From assembly GCA_964646605.1 (NCBI GenBank), contig CAZYEX010000089.1, forward strand, positions 1 to 45,846: a stretch of 45,846 nt of DNA. Reading direction: 5' to 3'. Position 1 is the first letter of the stretch; every line of letters begins with the position of its first letter. Shown piece by piece: positions 7,304 through 16,100 of the stretch. A program made the position numbers and the translations under genes. A model generated the notes under the pieces. It saw only the letters and a program-made list of their open reading frames with translations, searched no databases and had not been told where the DNA came from. This DNA is from SBAX01 sp964646605. Its GTDB lineage: Bacteria; Planctomycetota; Phycisphaerae; UBA1845.

Positions 7304-8637
7304 TCATCGAAACGCCCAGTTCCGCCGCCGGAAGTGCGACGGACTCCGCGCCGGTGCTGGTTTGCATGGCCGACGTGCAACCGGAGCCGGTGTCGTGGCT
7401 CTGGCCGGGACGGATCGCCCTGGGCAAGTTGACGCTGGTCGCGGGGGATCCGGGGCTGGGCAAGAGTTTCGTGACGCTGGACCTTGCGGCCCGCGTGTCG
7501 AGCGGGACGCCCTGGCCGGACCGACGCGGCGAATCGAACCCCGTGGGCGGGGTCGTGTTGTTGAGTGCCGAGGATGATCCCGCTGACACGATCCGCCCGC
7601 GACTGGACGCGGCGGGCGCGGACGTGTCCCGAATCACCGCGATTCAAGGCGTCGAGTTTTCCGAAGCGGCTACCGGGAAGCGTGTGCGTCGATCGTTCAA
7701 CCTCGAAAAGGACATCCCGGCGCTGGAGGCGGCGATTCAATGGACCGCGGGCTGTCGTCTGGTCGTGGTGGATCCGGTGACTGCGTACTTGGGCAAGTCG
7801 GACTCGCACAAGAATGCAGAAATCCGCGGTCTACTCGCCCCTCTGTCGGAGCTGGCCGGTCGTCACCGCGTGGCGATGGTTGCGGTGACGCACCTAAACA
7901 AGGGCGGGGGGTCCAACGCGCTGTATCGTGCGATGGGGTCCCTGGCATTCGTGGCCGCGGCGCGGGCCGTCTGGCTGGTCGTGAAGGATGAGGACAACCC
8001 GTCGCGCCGGTTGTTCCTGTCCGCGAAGAACAACATCGCGCCGGAGGGTACTGGGCTGGCGTACTCGCTGGAGCCGACGGACGGTAACTCCGGTATGGCC
8101 GTCGTCGCGTGGGAAGCCGAGCCGGTGACCGTGACTGCGAATGAGGCGTTGAACGTCGATCGGCCTAGCGACAGCAAGCCGACCGAACGGGACACCGCAA
8201 CGGACTGGCTCCGCGAGTTGCTGGCTGACGGCCCGCTCCCGACGACGGAAGTTAGATCGCAGGCAAATGAGGCCGGATTCGCGTGGGCGACGATGCGACG
8301 GGCAAAGGAACGGCTGGGGATTCGACCCCGCAAGTCGGGCTTTGAGAGTGGGTGGACCTGGGAGCTGCCCAAGGGTCCAGCTCCCGAAGATGCTCACGAA
8401 GGTGCGAAGATGCTCACCCCTTTGGACGTGAGCCCCTTCGGGGAAGGTGAGCACCTTCGGCCTGCGGAACGGGCAACGTCAGACCTTCCGCCGATCCCCG
8501 ACGGGTGGACGCCGATGGGGTGGGCCGACCGCCTGGACCAGCTCGCCGGGGCGTGCGAGTCGGTTAACCCGGACCAGGCGGCGGAGTACCGACGACAGGC
8601 GGCGGCGATCCGCCGAGGGATGGACAATCGGAGTTGA
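7291..8637 (+). CDS. RepA-like AAA ATPase (RecA-fold, replicative helicase type)
   Basis: A 448-residue protein. The Walker A motif is GDPGLGKS at 52-59. GGVVLLSAEDDPADTIRPRL follows, and CRLVVVDPVTAYLGKSDSHKNAEIRGLL is the Walker B region of the RepA (RSF1010-type) and AAA_25 ATPases. Next come VAMVAVTHLNKGGG and the YRAMGSLAFVAAARAVWLV segment usual in this family. After about residue 290 a winged-helix segment (TTEVRSQANEAGFAWATMRRAKERLGI) is visible, then a variable tail. Relatives unwind DNA for plasmid or element replication. GGGAAGGGA lies just before the ATG. The gene overlaps its upstream neighbour by 13 bases and shares the operon with the integrase. Confidence 0.85.
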   Translation: MGDLIIETPSSAAGSATDSAPVLVCMADVQPEPVSWLWPGRIALGKLTLVAGDPGLGKSFVTLDLAARVSSGTPWPDRRGESNPVGGVVLLSAEDDPADTIRPRLDAAGADVSRITAIQGVEFSEAATGKRVRRSFNLEKDIPALEAAIQWTAGCRLVVVDPVTAYLGKSDSHKNAEIRGLLAPLSELAGRHRVAMVAVTHLNKGGGSNALYRAMGSLAFVAAARAVWLVVKDEDNPSRRLFLSAKNNIAPEGTGLAYSLEPTDGNSGMAVVAWEAEPVTVTANEALNVDRPSDSKPTERDTATDWLRELLADGPLPTTEVRSQANEAGFAWATMRRAKERLGIRPRKSGFESGWTWELPKGPAPEDAHEGAKMLTPLDVSPFGEGEHLRPAERATSDLPPIPDGWTPMGWADRLDQLAGACESVNPDQAAEYRRQAAAIRRGMDNRS

Positions 8638-8656
8638 CTTTTATCGCGCAAGCGAT

Positions 8657-8890
8657 ATGGTTCCGAGTATGCGATCGACGCCGGACAACGAGCTGGCCAA
8701 CCTTATCCGGGCCGCGTTCCAACGGTCGGGATGGTCAATCAAGCGGCTGGCGGACCAGAGCGGCGTTCCGTATTCGACGGTTCACGGGTTCTCAAAAGGA
8801 ACGATCGATATTGCGACCAGCGTGGCGGCGCGGCTTTGCAGGGTTCTCCGTTTGCGGCTCGTGCAAGAGAATGCACGCAAACGAAAGTAG
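8657..8890 (+). CDS. Small Cro/XRE-type helix-turn-helix protein
   Basis: About 77 residues, or 73 if the second ATG at 8669 is used; neither has a strong ribosome-binding site. SGWSIKRLADQSGVPYSTVHGFSKGTIDIATSVAARLCRVLRLRL is a clear Cro/C1-type helix-turn-helix, with the recognition helix around SGVPYSTVHGF. It has no other domain and may repress the element's own genes. It lies between the RepA-like and integrase genes, with gaps of 19 and 7 bases, so it is probably co-transcribed. Confidence 0.75.
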   Translation: MVPSMRSTPDNELANLIRAAFQRSGWSIKRLADQSGVPYSTVHGFSKGTIDIATSVAARLCRVLRLRLVQENARKRK

Positions 8891-8897
8891 GCGACGA

Positions 8898-10361
8898 ATG
8901 GGCAGATTGTTCAAGTTGGGAACGGGCCAGACTGGCGTAGGTAGAAAGCGGAGTCCGCGCCGCGACTGGCACAGCAAGATTCGGATGGGACCGTATCAGT
9001 TCAAGCGAGCGAGGCTCTGCACCGACGCCGGGGCTTCCGAGACCTGGGCGGCGCTGCTGCAAGCGGCGGTGGATCGCAAGGCGGCGGGTGAACCGCCGGA
9101 CCCGGACGCGATGAAGAAACTACCGGGTCGGCTGCTGGAATCGTTCGGGCTGGTTTCAGGGCTGTCCACCAAGCGCCGCGGCACATACGCGGAGAGTGTG
9201 ACGGACTACGTCCGCGAGTTGGAGACCGCGGGCCGGGACCGGAAGTACATTCGCAACGTCGAGAATGGTCTGACGGCTCTGGGCGAAGCCTGCGATTGGA
9301 AACGGCTTGCCGACGTGAACCGCGACGCCCTGGCGGACTACCTGACCCGCCGGAAGGCCGGAGGCAGCGCGCCGCGGACGCTGAACAACGCGATTGCGAC
9401 AGTCGGGGCATTCGGTGCGTGGTGCGCGGAGCGCAAGCGACTGGACACCAACCCGTTCGACCGAACCAAACGTGTCGATGCGACGGCGGATCGACGGCGG
9501 AGACGCCGGGCACTCATGCCCGTCGAGTGTTCGCGGTTGCTGGCTGTGGCGGGAATCCGCAAGCTGGTGTACCGCACTGCCCTGGGTACCGGTCTGCGGT
9601 TGCGGGAATTGAAGCTGTTACAGTGGCGCGACGTGGACTTGGCTGACCCGATGCGACCATGCCTGCGGCTGCGCGCGGACGCGACCAAATCGAAGCGTGC
9701 CGACGTTCTGCCATTGGCGCCGGCTCTCGCAACTCGACTCCGGGCATTCCGACCGACCGACGCGCCGGCGACCGATCCGGTTTTCCGCAACGGTTCGACT
9801 CGCACGCTGGTCCCGAGATTCGAGACGTGGCTTGACGACCTGGAACGGGCTGGAATCACCTATAAGGGCGACGACGGCACGATCCTGGGGTTCCACTCGC
9901 TGCGCGTGACGTACGTGACCGAGCTCCAACGAGCTGGGCTCCCTCCGCGGACCGTCATGCAGCTTGCAAGACACACGGATTACCGACTGACCGCCGAGAC
10001 CTATACGGATATGCGGCTCATCGACACGTTCGGTGCGGTTCAAAGCCTACCGGATTACGCCCCGGAGCCGATCAGGCAGGTCGCCTCGCGGACGGGGACG
10101 GATGACCTCCCGGTAGGGGTTGGAACGCAGGACCAAATACAGGACCAAAAAACCCGCCCGAGCGAGCAATTAGGTGCATCGGCGTGCAGTGATGCTGAGA
10201 ATCGCGAACATCCGTGGCGACGCGAGGGTACCGACAGAAAACCTACGGTTCGCCGGAAAACAAGGCATTTCCCGTACGTTCATGCCGGTGACGTGACCGA
10301 CCCCGATTTTCGGGGCGAACTAGCGGGGGTAGGATTCGAACCTACGACCTCCGGGTTATGA
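8898..10361 (+). CDS. Tyrosine site-specific integrase whose frame reads into the tRNA gene
   Basis: A 487-residue tyrosine recombinase. A SAM-like core-binding domain covers about 95-185. The catalytic set is intact: Arg in GTGLRLRELKLLQW, Lys in DATKSKRADVLPL, His and Arg in FHSLRVTYVTEL, then LARHTDYRLTAETYTDM with the nucleophilic Tyr. The domain normally ends soon after this. Here about 100 further residues follow, ending GVGFEPTTSGL, which is simply the tRNA gene read in frame. The tail is probably a by-product of integration into the tRNA rather than a functional domain. The gene is last in the operon starting at 6283 and is convergent with the tRNA. Confidence 0.9.
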   Translation: MGRLFKLGTGQTGVGRKRSPRRDWHSKIRMGPYQFKRARLCTDAGASETWAALLQAAVDRKAAGEPPDPDAMKKLPGRLLESFGLVSGLSTKRRGTYAESVTDYVRELETAGRDRKYIRNVENGLTALGEACDWKRLADVNRDALADYLTRRKAGGSAPRTLNNAIATVGAFGAWCAERKRLDTNPFDRTKRVDATADRRRRRRALMPVECSRLLAVAGIRKLVYRTALGTGLRLRELKLLQWRDVDLADPMRPCLRLRADATKSKRADVLPLAPALATRLRAFRPTDAPATDPVFRNGSTRTLVPRFETWLDDLERAGITYKGDDGTILGFHSLRVTYVTELQRAGLPPRTVMQLARHTDYRLTAETYTDMRLIDTFGAVQSLPDYAPEPIRQVASRTGTDDLPVGVGTQDQIQDQKTRPSEQLGASACSDAENREHPWRREGTDRKPTVRRKTRHFPYVHAGDVTDPDFRGELAGVGFEPTTSGL

Positions 10362-10393
10362 GCCCGACGAGCTGCCAACTGCTCTACCCCGCA
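10321..10393 (-). tRNA. Initiator tRNA-Met (anticodon CAT)
   Basis: The gene folds as a full cloverleaf of 73 bases, without an encoded CCA. The anticodon stem ends in three G:C pairs around CTCATAA, and positions 1 and 72 are T and T, unpaired. Both are marks of bacterial initiator tRNA. The T arm is GTAGG-TTCGAAT-CCTAC. The 3' end faces the integrase gene and is overlapped by its last codons, marking this tRNA as the likely attachment site of the left element. Confidence 0.92.
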
Positions 10394-10827
10394 ATCATGC
10401 GGTGCGGAGCGTAGTTTCCTAAGCAAAGCGTGTCAAGGAGGCCTCGGTCAGGACGTGATCGGCGATCCTGTCGCCGAAAGAATGAGGCCGCGGCGCGAGT
10501 CCGGCGTCACTTGGCGGTGTGAGACGGCGGTTTTTTGCGACGTCTCGCCCGCCACGGCCTTGTGCAGATCCGCCGAGACCCGTGCGGGGGAGATCCACCG
10601 AGGGCGCACAGCCTTTCGCAAGGGTGGACCGTCTGGATCCAACTTCATTCAGGCTGCGGCGGACGGGCCGCGCGGGTCGGATCCCCGCCCGGTCCGCGGC
10701 CACCCTGCGAACCGGGTGCGGGCAAGCTCCGGAGTTCATTCGCGACCCTCGACCGCGAAGGAAGTCGCATGCAAGCATTTACCCGACAATAGGTTGCGCG
10801 AAGTTGGTCGGCGCGGGATTCGGGGGC
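10394..10827. other. Gene-free stretch between tRNA and the respiratory operon
   Basis: I see no supportable gene here. An open frame from 10455 runs on to 11189 through the Rrf2 gene in another frame, but its translation has no domain and poor composition. The stretch leads into the operon promoter. Confidence 0.5.
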
Positions 10828-10868
10828 TTGACAAACAGCTATATGGCTATACACTTATGGCTATATGG
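10828..10868 (+). promoter_or_regulatory. Promoter and probable Rrf2 operator of the respiratory operon
   Basis: TTGACA (10828-10833) is followed after 16 bases by TACACT (10850-10855). The decamer TATGGCTATA occurs twice, at 10842-10851 and 10856-10865, covering the spacer, the -10 box and the start region. The AT-rich block stands out in GC-rich DNA. Its position suits autoregulation by the Rrf2 protein encoded 20 bases downstream. Confidence 0.55.
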
Positions 10869-10887
10869 TCGATAGGGAGCGCGACGG

Positions 10888-11334
10888 ATGATCTCCTTAA
10901 CCGGCGAATACGCCCTTCGGGCGATGATCTACCTCGCACAACACCGCGAGGAATGGCCCATCTGCGGTCCTCGGATTGCGAAAGAGGCCGGAATTCCAAG
11001 GAAATACCTGTCGGCGATCCTGGCCGACCTGGTCCGCGCCGGGCTCTTGGACGGGATCCGGGGCAAGAGCGGCGGATTCCGCCTGACCCGGCCGGCAAAG
11101 GAGATTCGCCTGACGGAGGTCGTCCGTCCCTTCGAACCGGTAATTTTTCATCGCCGAAGGTGTCCTTTCGGGAACGTAACTTGCAGTGACGAAGAGCCGT
11201 GCGGTGCCCACGAGCGCTGGAAGGGCGTCAAGGCGGCTTTGGAAAGGTTCCTCACGGAAACGACATTGCAGAAAGTAGCGATCAAACGAGGCAAGCGCGA
11301 CGGCGCCAACCGTCGGTCCAGGAGCGGACGATGA
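10888..11334 (+). CDS. Rrf2-family Fe-S transcription regulator
   Basis: A 148-residue protein starting MISLTGEYALRAMIYLA, the signature opening of the Rrf2 family (IscR, NsrR, RsrR). The winged helix-turn-helix covers about 1-75. Three cysteines at 92, 99 and 105 sit at the positions that bind the Fe-S cluster in IscR and NsrR. The C-terminal 30 residues are basic and longer than usual. NsrR senses nitric oxide and IscR senses Fe-S status; for this protein a redox, NO or nitrite-linked signal is inferred from the cysteines and the operon. GGGAG precedes the ATG. The stop overlaps the next start as ATGA, so the regulator is translated with the enzyme subunits. Confidence 0.88.
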   Translation: MISLTGEYALRAMIYLAQHREEWPICGPRIAKEAGIPRKYLSAILADLVRAGLLDGIRGKSGGFRLTRPAKEIRLTEVVRPFEPVIFHRRRCPFGNVTCSDEEPCGAHERWKGVKAALERFLTETTLQKVAIKRGKRDGANRRSRSGR

Positions 11335-13139
11335 ACAAACGCATTTTTTTTCGACGGTCCCTGTCCATCAGGCCCGCGATGCTGGGTTGGTTTGGAGTGG
11401 GATGCGCGGCGGCCTGCGTCATGACGGAAGGGGCGGGTCGGCGAGGAGAAACCACGCCGCCGGCGTCGCCAACGACAGCCGCGGACGAAACGGTCGCTCG
11501 GGCCGAAGGTCTTGCCCCGCCCGCCCAGTCGGGTAGTTCCGCTGCGATCCCGGCCTCGTCGTCACAGCCAAGCCTCCCTGCGAACGTTCGGTCGGCAGCA
11601 CGGGGAAAAGAGCTGTTTGCCAAGCAGTGCGCGATTTGCCACGGCGATGAGGGGGATGGTGCGGGAAAATTCGCATACCTGATGAACCCACGGCCTCGGA
11701 ACCTCCAGCAGGGCAACTTCAAGCTCGCGACCGCCCAAAACCAAGTCCCCTCGGACGAGGACCTGTTGCGCACCATCAGTCGGGGGATGCCTGGTTCGGC
11801 CATGCCGCCGTGGGGGCACCTGCCGTTGTCGGATTTACGGGCGCTTGCGGCCCATGTGCGTGAAATCCATACCCAAGCGGTCGCGACCCAGGCTCAGGCC
11901 ATGATCGCCAAGGGCGAGCTGCAAGCCTCGGGTGCGGAGGGCTTCGTGGCCCAACGCACCAAACCCGGGCCGCCCGTGGTTGTCCCGGCGGAGACGGGAT
12001 TGGACGACGTTCGTTGGTTCAACGGTCGGCGCTTGTACCTGGAGGGGTGCGCGAGTTGTCACGGGGAGGACGGGCACCCCGTGGCCGACGCCGTCAGGTA
12101 CGACGCCGAAGGCTACCCCGTTCCGCCGCGTAGTTTCGTAAACGGCATCTTCAAAGGCGGCAGCGAGGGGCACCATCTGTACGTGCGGATCATCAAGGGA
12201 CTCAAGGCCACCCCCATGCCGGCTTCGGAAGGAGTTTACTCCAACGACGACGTCTGGGACTTGATTCATTACCTGCAATCGCTGGCCCGAGCCGGGGCTC
12301 AGGAACGGGCGCAGATGCGGCAGGGAACCTTCACCGCTCCGCTCGTGGCGACGCTGCCCACGGGGCCCATGGAGGAGGCTTGGTCGCAGGCGCGGCCGCT
12401 CTATGTCGCCCTGACGCCGTTGTGGTGGACGGAGAAACGGATCGAAGGACTGGTTGTGCAGGCGCTGCACGATGGCACGGAATTGGCCCTTCGCTTCTCG
12501 TGGCTCGATCCGACGGTGGACGACACCGCCGTGCGACACAACGAGTTCCGCGACGCGGTGGCCGTGCAATTCTCCATGTCCAGCGATCCGCCGTTCTACA
12601 TGGGAGACAAGACCGAAACCGGCGGGGTGAACATCTGGATGTGGAAGGCGGATCGGCAAACGAACATCACCAAGGGCTATCGCGACGTGGACGCGGCGTT
12701 CCCCGATAGCGCCGTGGATTACTACCCCCAGCCGGCATTTACCCGTCCCGACACGATGGCGGTGGATCCGGCTCACGGAGCCATTTCGACCCATGAACCG
12801 GAGTTTGTGACCGCCTGGGGGGCAGGCAACCTCGTCGCCGACCCCAATTTGACGACCCCGGTGGAGTGTCTGGTAGCGCGAGGACCGGGAACCCTGGCCG
12901 GCAAGCCGCCCCAGGTTCAGTTCGTGAAGGGCAAGGCCGTCTATGAGCGCGGCGTCTGGTACGTGCAGATGCAGCGCACCCTGGAGGTTCCGAATTCCCA
13001 GGGGCACGACGGCGGCGACGAGCGGGCCTTTCATCCCGGCGACTACATGCCGGTTTCGTTCGCCATTTGGAACGGCGAGGCCGGCGACCGCGACGGCAAG
13101 AAGAACATCAGCATCTGGCAGAAGCTCGTGATCGAATGA
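11331..13139 (+). CDS. Fused dihaem cytochrome c / haem-b gamma subunit of a type II molybdoenzyme
   Basis: A 602-residue exported protein. A hydrophobic N-terminal segment (about 15-31) with nearby cysteines suggests a signal peptide, possibly a lipoprotein. Two cytochrome c domains follow, with CAICH at 100-104 and CASCH at 240-244; PGSAMPPWG and ATPMPASEG probably provide the Met ligands. From about 340 to the end is the domain found in gamma subunits of ethylbenzene dehydrogenase, chlorate reductase and nitrite oxidoreductase, which binds haem b. In those enzymes the haem-b subunit passes electrons to a separate cytochrome; here both are in one chain. A run of eight T's lies in codons 5-7. 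The start overlaps the regulator stop as ATGA. Confidence 0.8.
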   Translation: MNKRIFFRRSLSIRPAMLGWFGVGCAAACVMTEGAGRRGETTPPASPTTAADETVARAEGLAPPAQSGSSAAIPASSSQPSLPANVRSAARGKELFAKQCAICHGDEGDGAGKFAYLMNPRPRNLQQGNFKLATAQNQVPSDEDLLRTISRGMPGSAMPPWGHLPLSDLRALAAHVREIHTQAVATQAQAMIAKGELQASGAEGFVAQRTKPGPPVVVPAETGLDDVRWFNGRRLYLEGCASCHGEDGHPVADAVRYDAEGYPVPPRSFVNGIFKGGSEGHHLYVRIIKGLKATPMPASEGVYSNDDVWDLIHYLQSLARAGAQERAQMRQGTFTAPLVATLPTGPMEEAWSQARPLYVALTPLWWTEKRIEGLVVQALHDGTELALRFSWLDPTVDDTAVRHNEFRDAVAVQFSMSSDPPFYMGDKTETGGVNIWMWKADRQTNITKGYRDVDAAFPDSAVDYYPQPAFTRPDTMAVDPAHGAISTHEPEFVTAWGAGNLVADPNLTTPVECLVARGPGTLAGKPPQVQFVKGKAVYERGVWYVQMQRTLEVPNSQGHDGGDERAFHPGDYMPVSFAIWNGEAGDRDGKKNISIWQKLVIE

Positions 13140-13171
13140 CGTTGGGACGATCGACTCGGGAGACTGGATTC

Positions 13172-16100
13172 ATGGTTGCGAATACAACGGGTTGGACAAG
13201 ACGCGAGTTCCTAGAGACGGGTGGCGCGGTCTTGGGGGCCGGGGCGCTCTTGGGTTGGCCGCTGCGCTCGCTCGCTTTTCGGCCGGATATCGTCAACCCC
13301 CTGGCGTTCTACCCGGCGCGGGAATGGGAAAAAATCTATCGCGATCAATACCGCTATGACAGCGTCTTTGATTGGGTCTGCTCGCCCAATGACACCCATG
13401 CCTGCCGGGTGATGGCCTATGTGCGGAACGGCGTCATCACGCGGATGGGCACGCAATACAACTATCAGAACTACAGCGACCTGTACGGCAACAAGGCCTC
13501 TCCGAACTGGAACCCGCGGCAGTGCGCGAAGGGGTATACGTTCCATCGCATCGTGTACGGCCCGTATCGCCTCAAACACCCCATCATCCGCAAGGGTTGG
13601 AAGGAATGGGCCGACGACGGATTCCCCGAGCTGACCCCGGAGAACAAGACGAAGTACAAGTTCGACAGCCGCGGATCGGACGTACACCTCAAGATCGATT
13701 GGCCGTCGGCGCTGAAGTACATCGCCAAAGGATACGTTTCCATCGCCAAGCGCTACGCAGGCGAGGAGGGGGCCAAGCGTCTGCGGGCCCAGGGGTACCC
13801 CGAAGAGATGATCGCCGAGATGGGCGGCGCCGGAACGCGCACCTTCAAGATGCGCGGGGGCATGGGTCTTTTGGGCGTCATCGGCAAGTACGGGCTCTAT
13901 CGCCTGAACAACTCCATGGCCTTGCTCGATGCCCATGTTCGCAAGGTCGGTCCCGACCAGGCCAAAGGTGGGAGGAACTGGAGCAACTACACCTGGCACG
14001 GAGACCAGACGCCGGGGCAGCCCTGGGTGCATGGTCTGCAGAACTCGGACTGCGATTTCAACGATCTGCGCTTCAGCAAGCTCATCATCATGAACGGCAA
14101 GAACCTGGTGGAGAACAAGCTCCCCGATTCGCACTGGTTCATCGAATGCATGGAGCGCGGAGGGCGGATCGTGGTCATCGCGCCGGAATACGGCGCCCCG
14201 AGCACGAAGGCGGATTACTGGATTCCGATCCGTCCCGCCACCGATGCGGCCCTGTGGTTGGGCGTCACGCGCGTGATGATCGACAACGGATGGTACGACA
14301 AGACCTTCGTCAAGCAATTCACGGATTTTCCGCTCCTGGTTCGCACCGACACGCTCAAGCGCCTGCGAGCGGACGAGGTGTTCAAGGACTACAAGGCCGG
14401 GCTTTCCAAGGAAGGTCCGAGCTTCAAGGTGCAGGGTTTGACTGACGAGCAATACGCCAAGCTGGGCGATCGTGTGGTCTGGGATGCCAAGAAAAACGCG
14501 CCCGCGGCGCTGACCCGCGACGATGTCGGCGGGCGGATGGCTGCATTGGGGATAGACCCGGCGCTGGAGGGCAAATGGAACCTCACCCTCGCCGACGGTA
14601 AGGAAGTTGAGGTCACCACGCTATGGTCGCTGTATCAGGTCCACCTTAAGGACTATGACCTCGATAGCGTTGCGGAGATCACGCACTCGCCGAGACAGAT
14701 GATCGAGCGACTGGCCCGTGACATTTGGGAGACGACCGAGAACGGCGGCCCGGTGGCTATCCATCAAGGGGAGGGCATCAACCACTGGTTCCATGCCACC
14801 GAGGCCAATCGCGCCGCCTATCTACCGATGATGTTGACCGGCAACATCGGCAAGTTCGGGGCCGGCGTTCACGGTTGGGCGGGCAATTACAAGGCGGCGC
14901 TCTTTCAAGGCAGCAAGATCGCCGGCCCGGGCTTCAAGGGCTGGGTGGCCGAAGATCCGTTCAAACCAAATCTCGACGAAGGTGCGCACGGAAAGGACGT
15001 GCCTACGCACGGGTACGCCAAAGACGAGGAGCCCGCGTACTGGAACCACGGCGATCGCCCGCTGATCGTCGAGACGCCGAAGGAAGGGCGGAAGGTGTTC
15101 ACCGGCAAGACGCACATGCCCACGCCGACGAAGGCGCTGCACTTTACCAACGTGAACCTCTTCAACAACGCCAAGCACGCCTACGAGATGTTCAAGAACG
15201 TCAACCCCAACATCGAGATGATCATCTCCCAGGACATCGTGATGACCGCCAGCGTGCAGTACGCCGACTTCGGTCTCCCGGCCAACAGTTGGGTCGAGTT
15301 CGAAGACCTGGAGATCACCGCCTCCTGCTCCAATCCCTTCCTGCAAATCTGGAAGGGGGGGATCAAGCCGGTATTCGACTCCAAGGACGATCTTTGGATG
15401 ATCGCCAACATCGCCAAGGCCGTCGGCGACGAGATCGGCGACAAACGGTTTTACGACTACTTCAAGTTCGAGCACGAGGGCAAGCGGCGAATCTACATCC
15501 AGCGGCTGCTCGACGCCTGTACGACCACCGCAGGCTACAAACTCGATGACATCATGGCCGGCAAATATGGCACGCCGGGCGGCGCCCTGATGCTCTTTCG
15601 AACCTATCCCCGCGTGCCCTTCTGGGAGCAGGTCCACACGGACGAACCCTTCCACACCGACACCGGGCGGTTGCACGCCTACGCCGACGTGCCCGAGGCC
15701 ATCGAGTACGGCGAGAACTTCATCGTCCATCGAGAGGGAACCGAGGCTACGCCCTATCTGCCCAACGTGATCGTCTCGAGCAATCCCCATGTTCGCCCCA
15801 ACGACTACGGCATCCCCAAGGAAGCGGAACATTGGGATCACCGCACGGTCCGGAACATCAAGATGCCCTGGCGGGAGGTCAAACAGACACGCAATTTCCT
15901 TTGGGAGCGAGGTTTCAGCTTCTACTGCCTGACGCCCAAGACAAGGCACCGCGTCCACTCCTCGTGGAGCAACGTCGATTGGCACATGATCTACGACAGC
16001 AACTTCGGCGACCCCTTGCGCATGGATCGTCGGGCGCCGTACGTGGGCGAGCATCAGATTCACCTCAACCCGCAGGCGGCGCGGGACCTGGGCATCAACG

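Larger units (their letters stand above)
1..10340. mobile_element. Right part of an integrative element inserted at initiator tRNA-Met
   Basis: This stretch collects genes typical of integrative or plasmid-like elements: serine recombinase, ArdC-like protein, clamp-loader-like ATPase, two excisionase-type proteins, a RepA-like ATPase and a tyrosine integrase next to the 3' end of a tRNA gene. The right boundary is inferred to lie inside the tRNA at about 10321-10340, because the integrase frame runs into the tRNA. I found no second copy of the tRNA 3' end in the window, so the left boundary probably lies beyond base 1. The region could also be two nested elements, since the left operon and the integrase operon are separated by unrelated genes. 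Confidence 0.55.

Noticed and set aside
10394..10500. Second copy of the tRNA-Met 3' end as an att site on the right side
   Set aside because: No repeat of the tRNA 3' sequence was found there or elsewhere in the window.
10455..11189. 244-residue plus-strand frame before and across the Rrf2 gene
   Set aside because: Overlaps the Rrf2 gene in another frame, has basic low-complexity composition and no ribosome-binding site.
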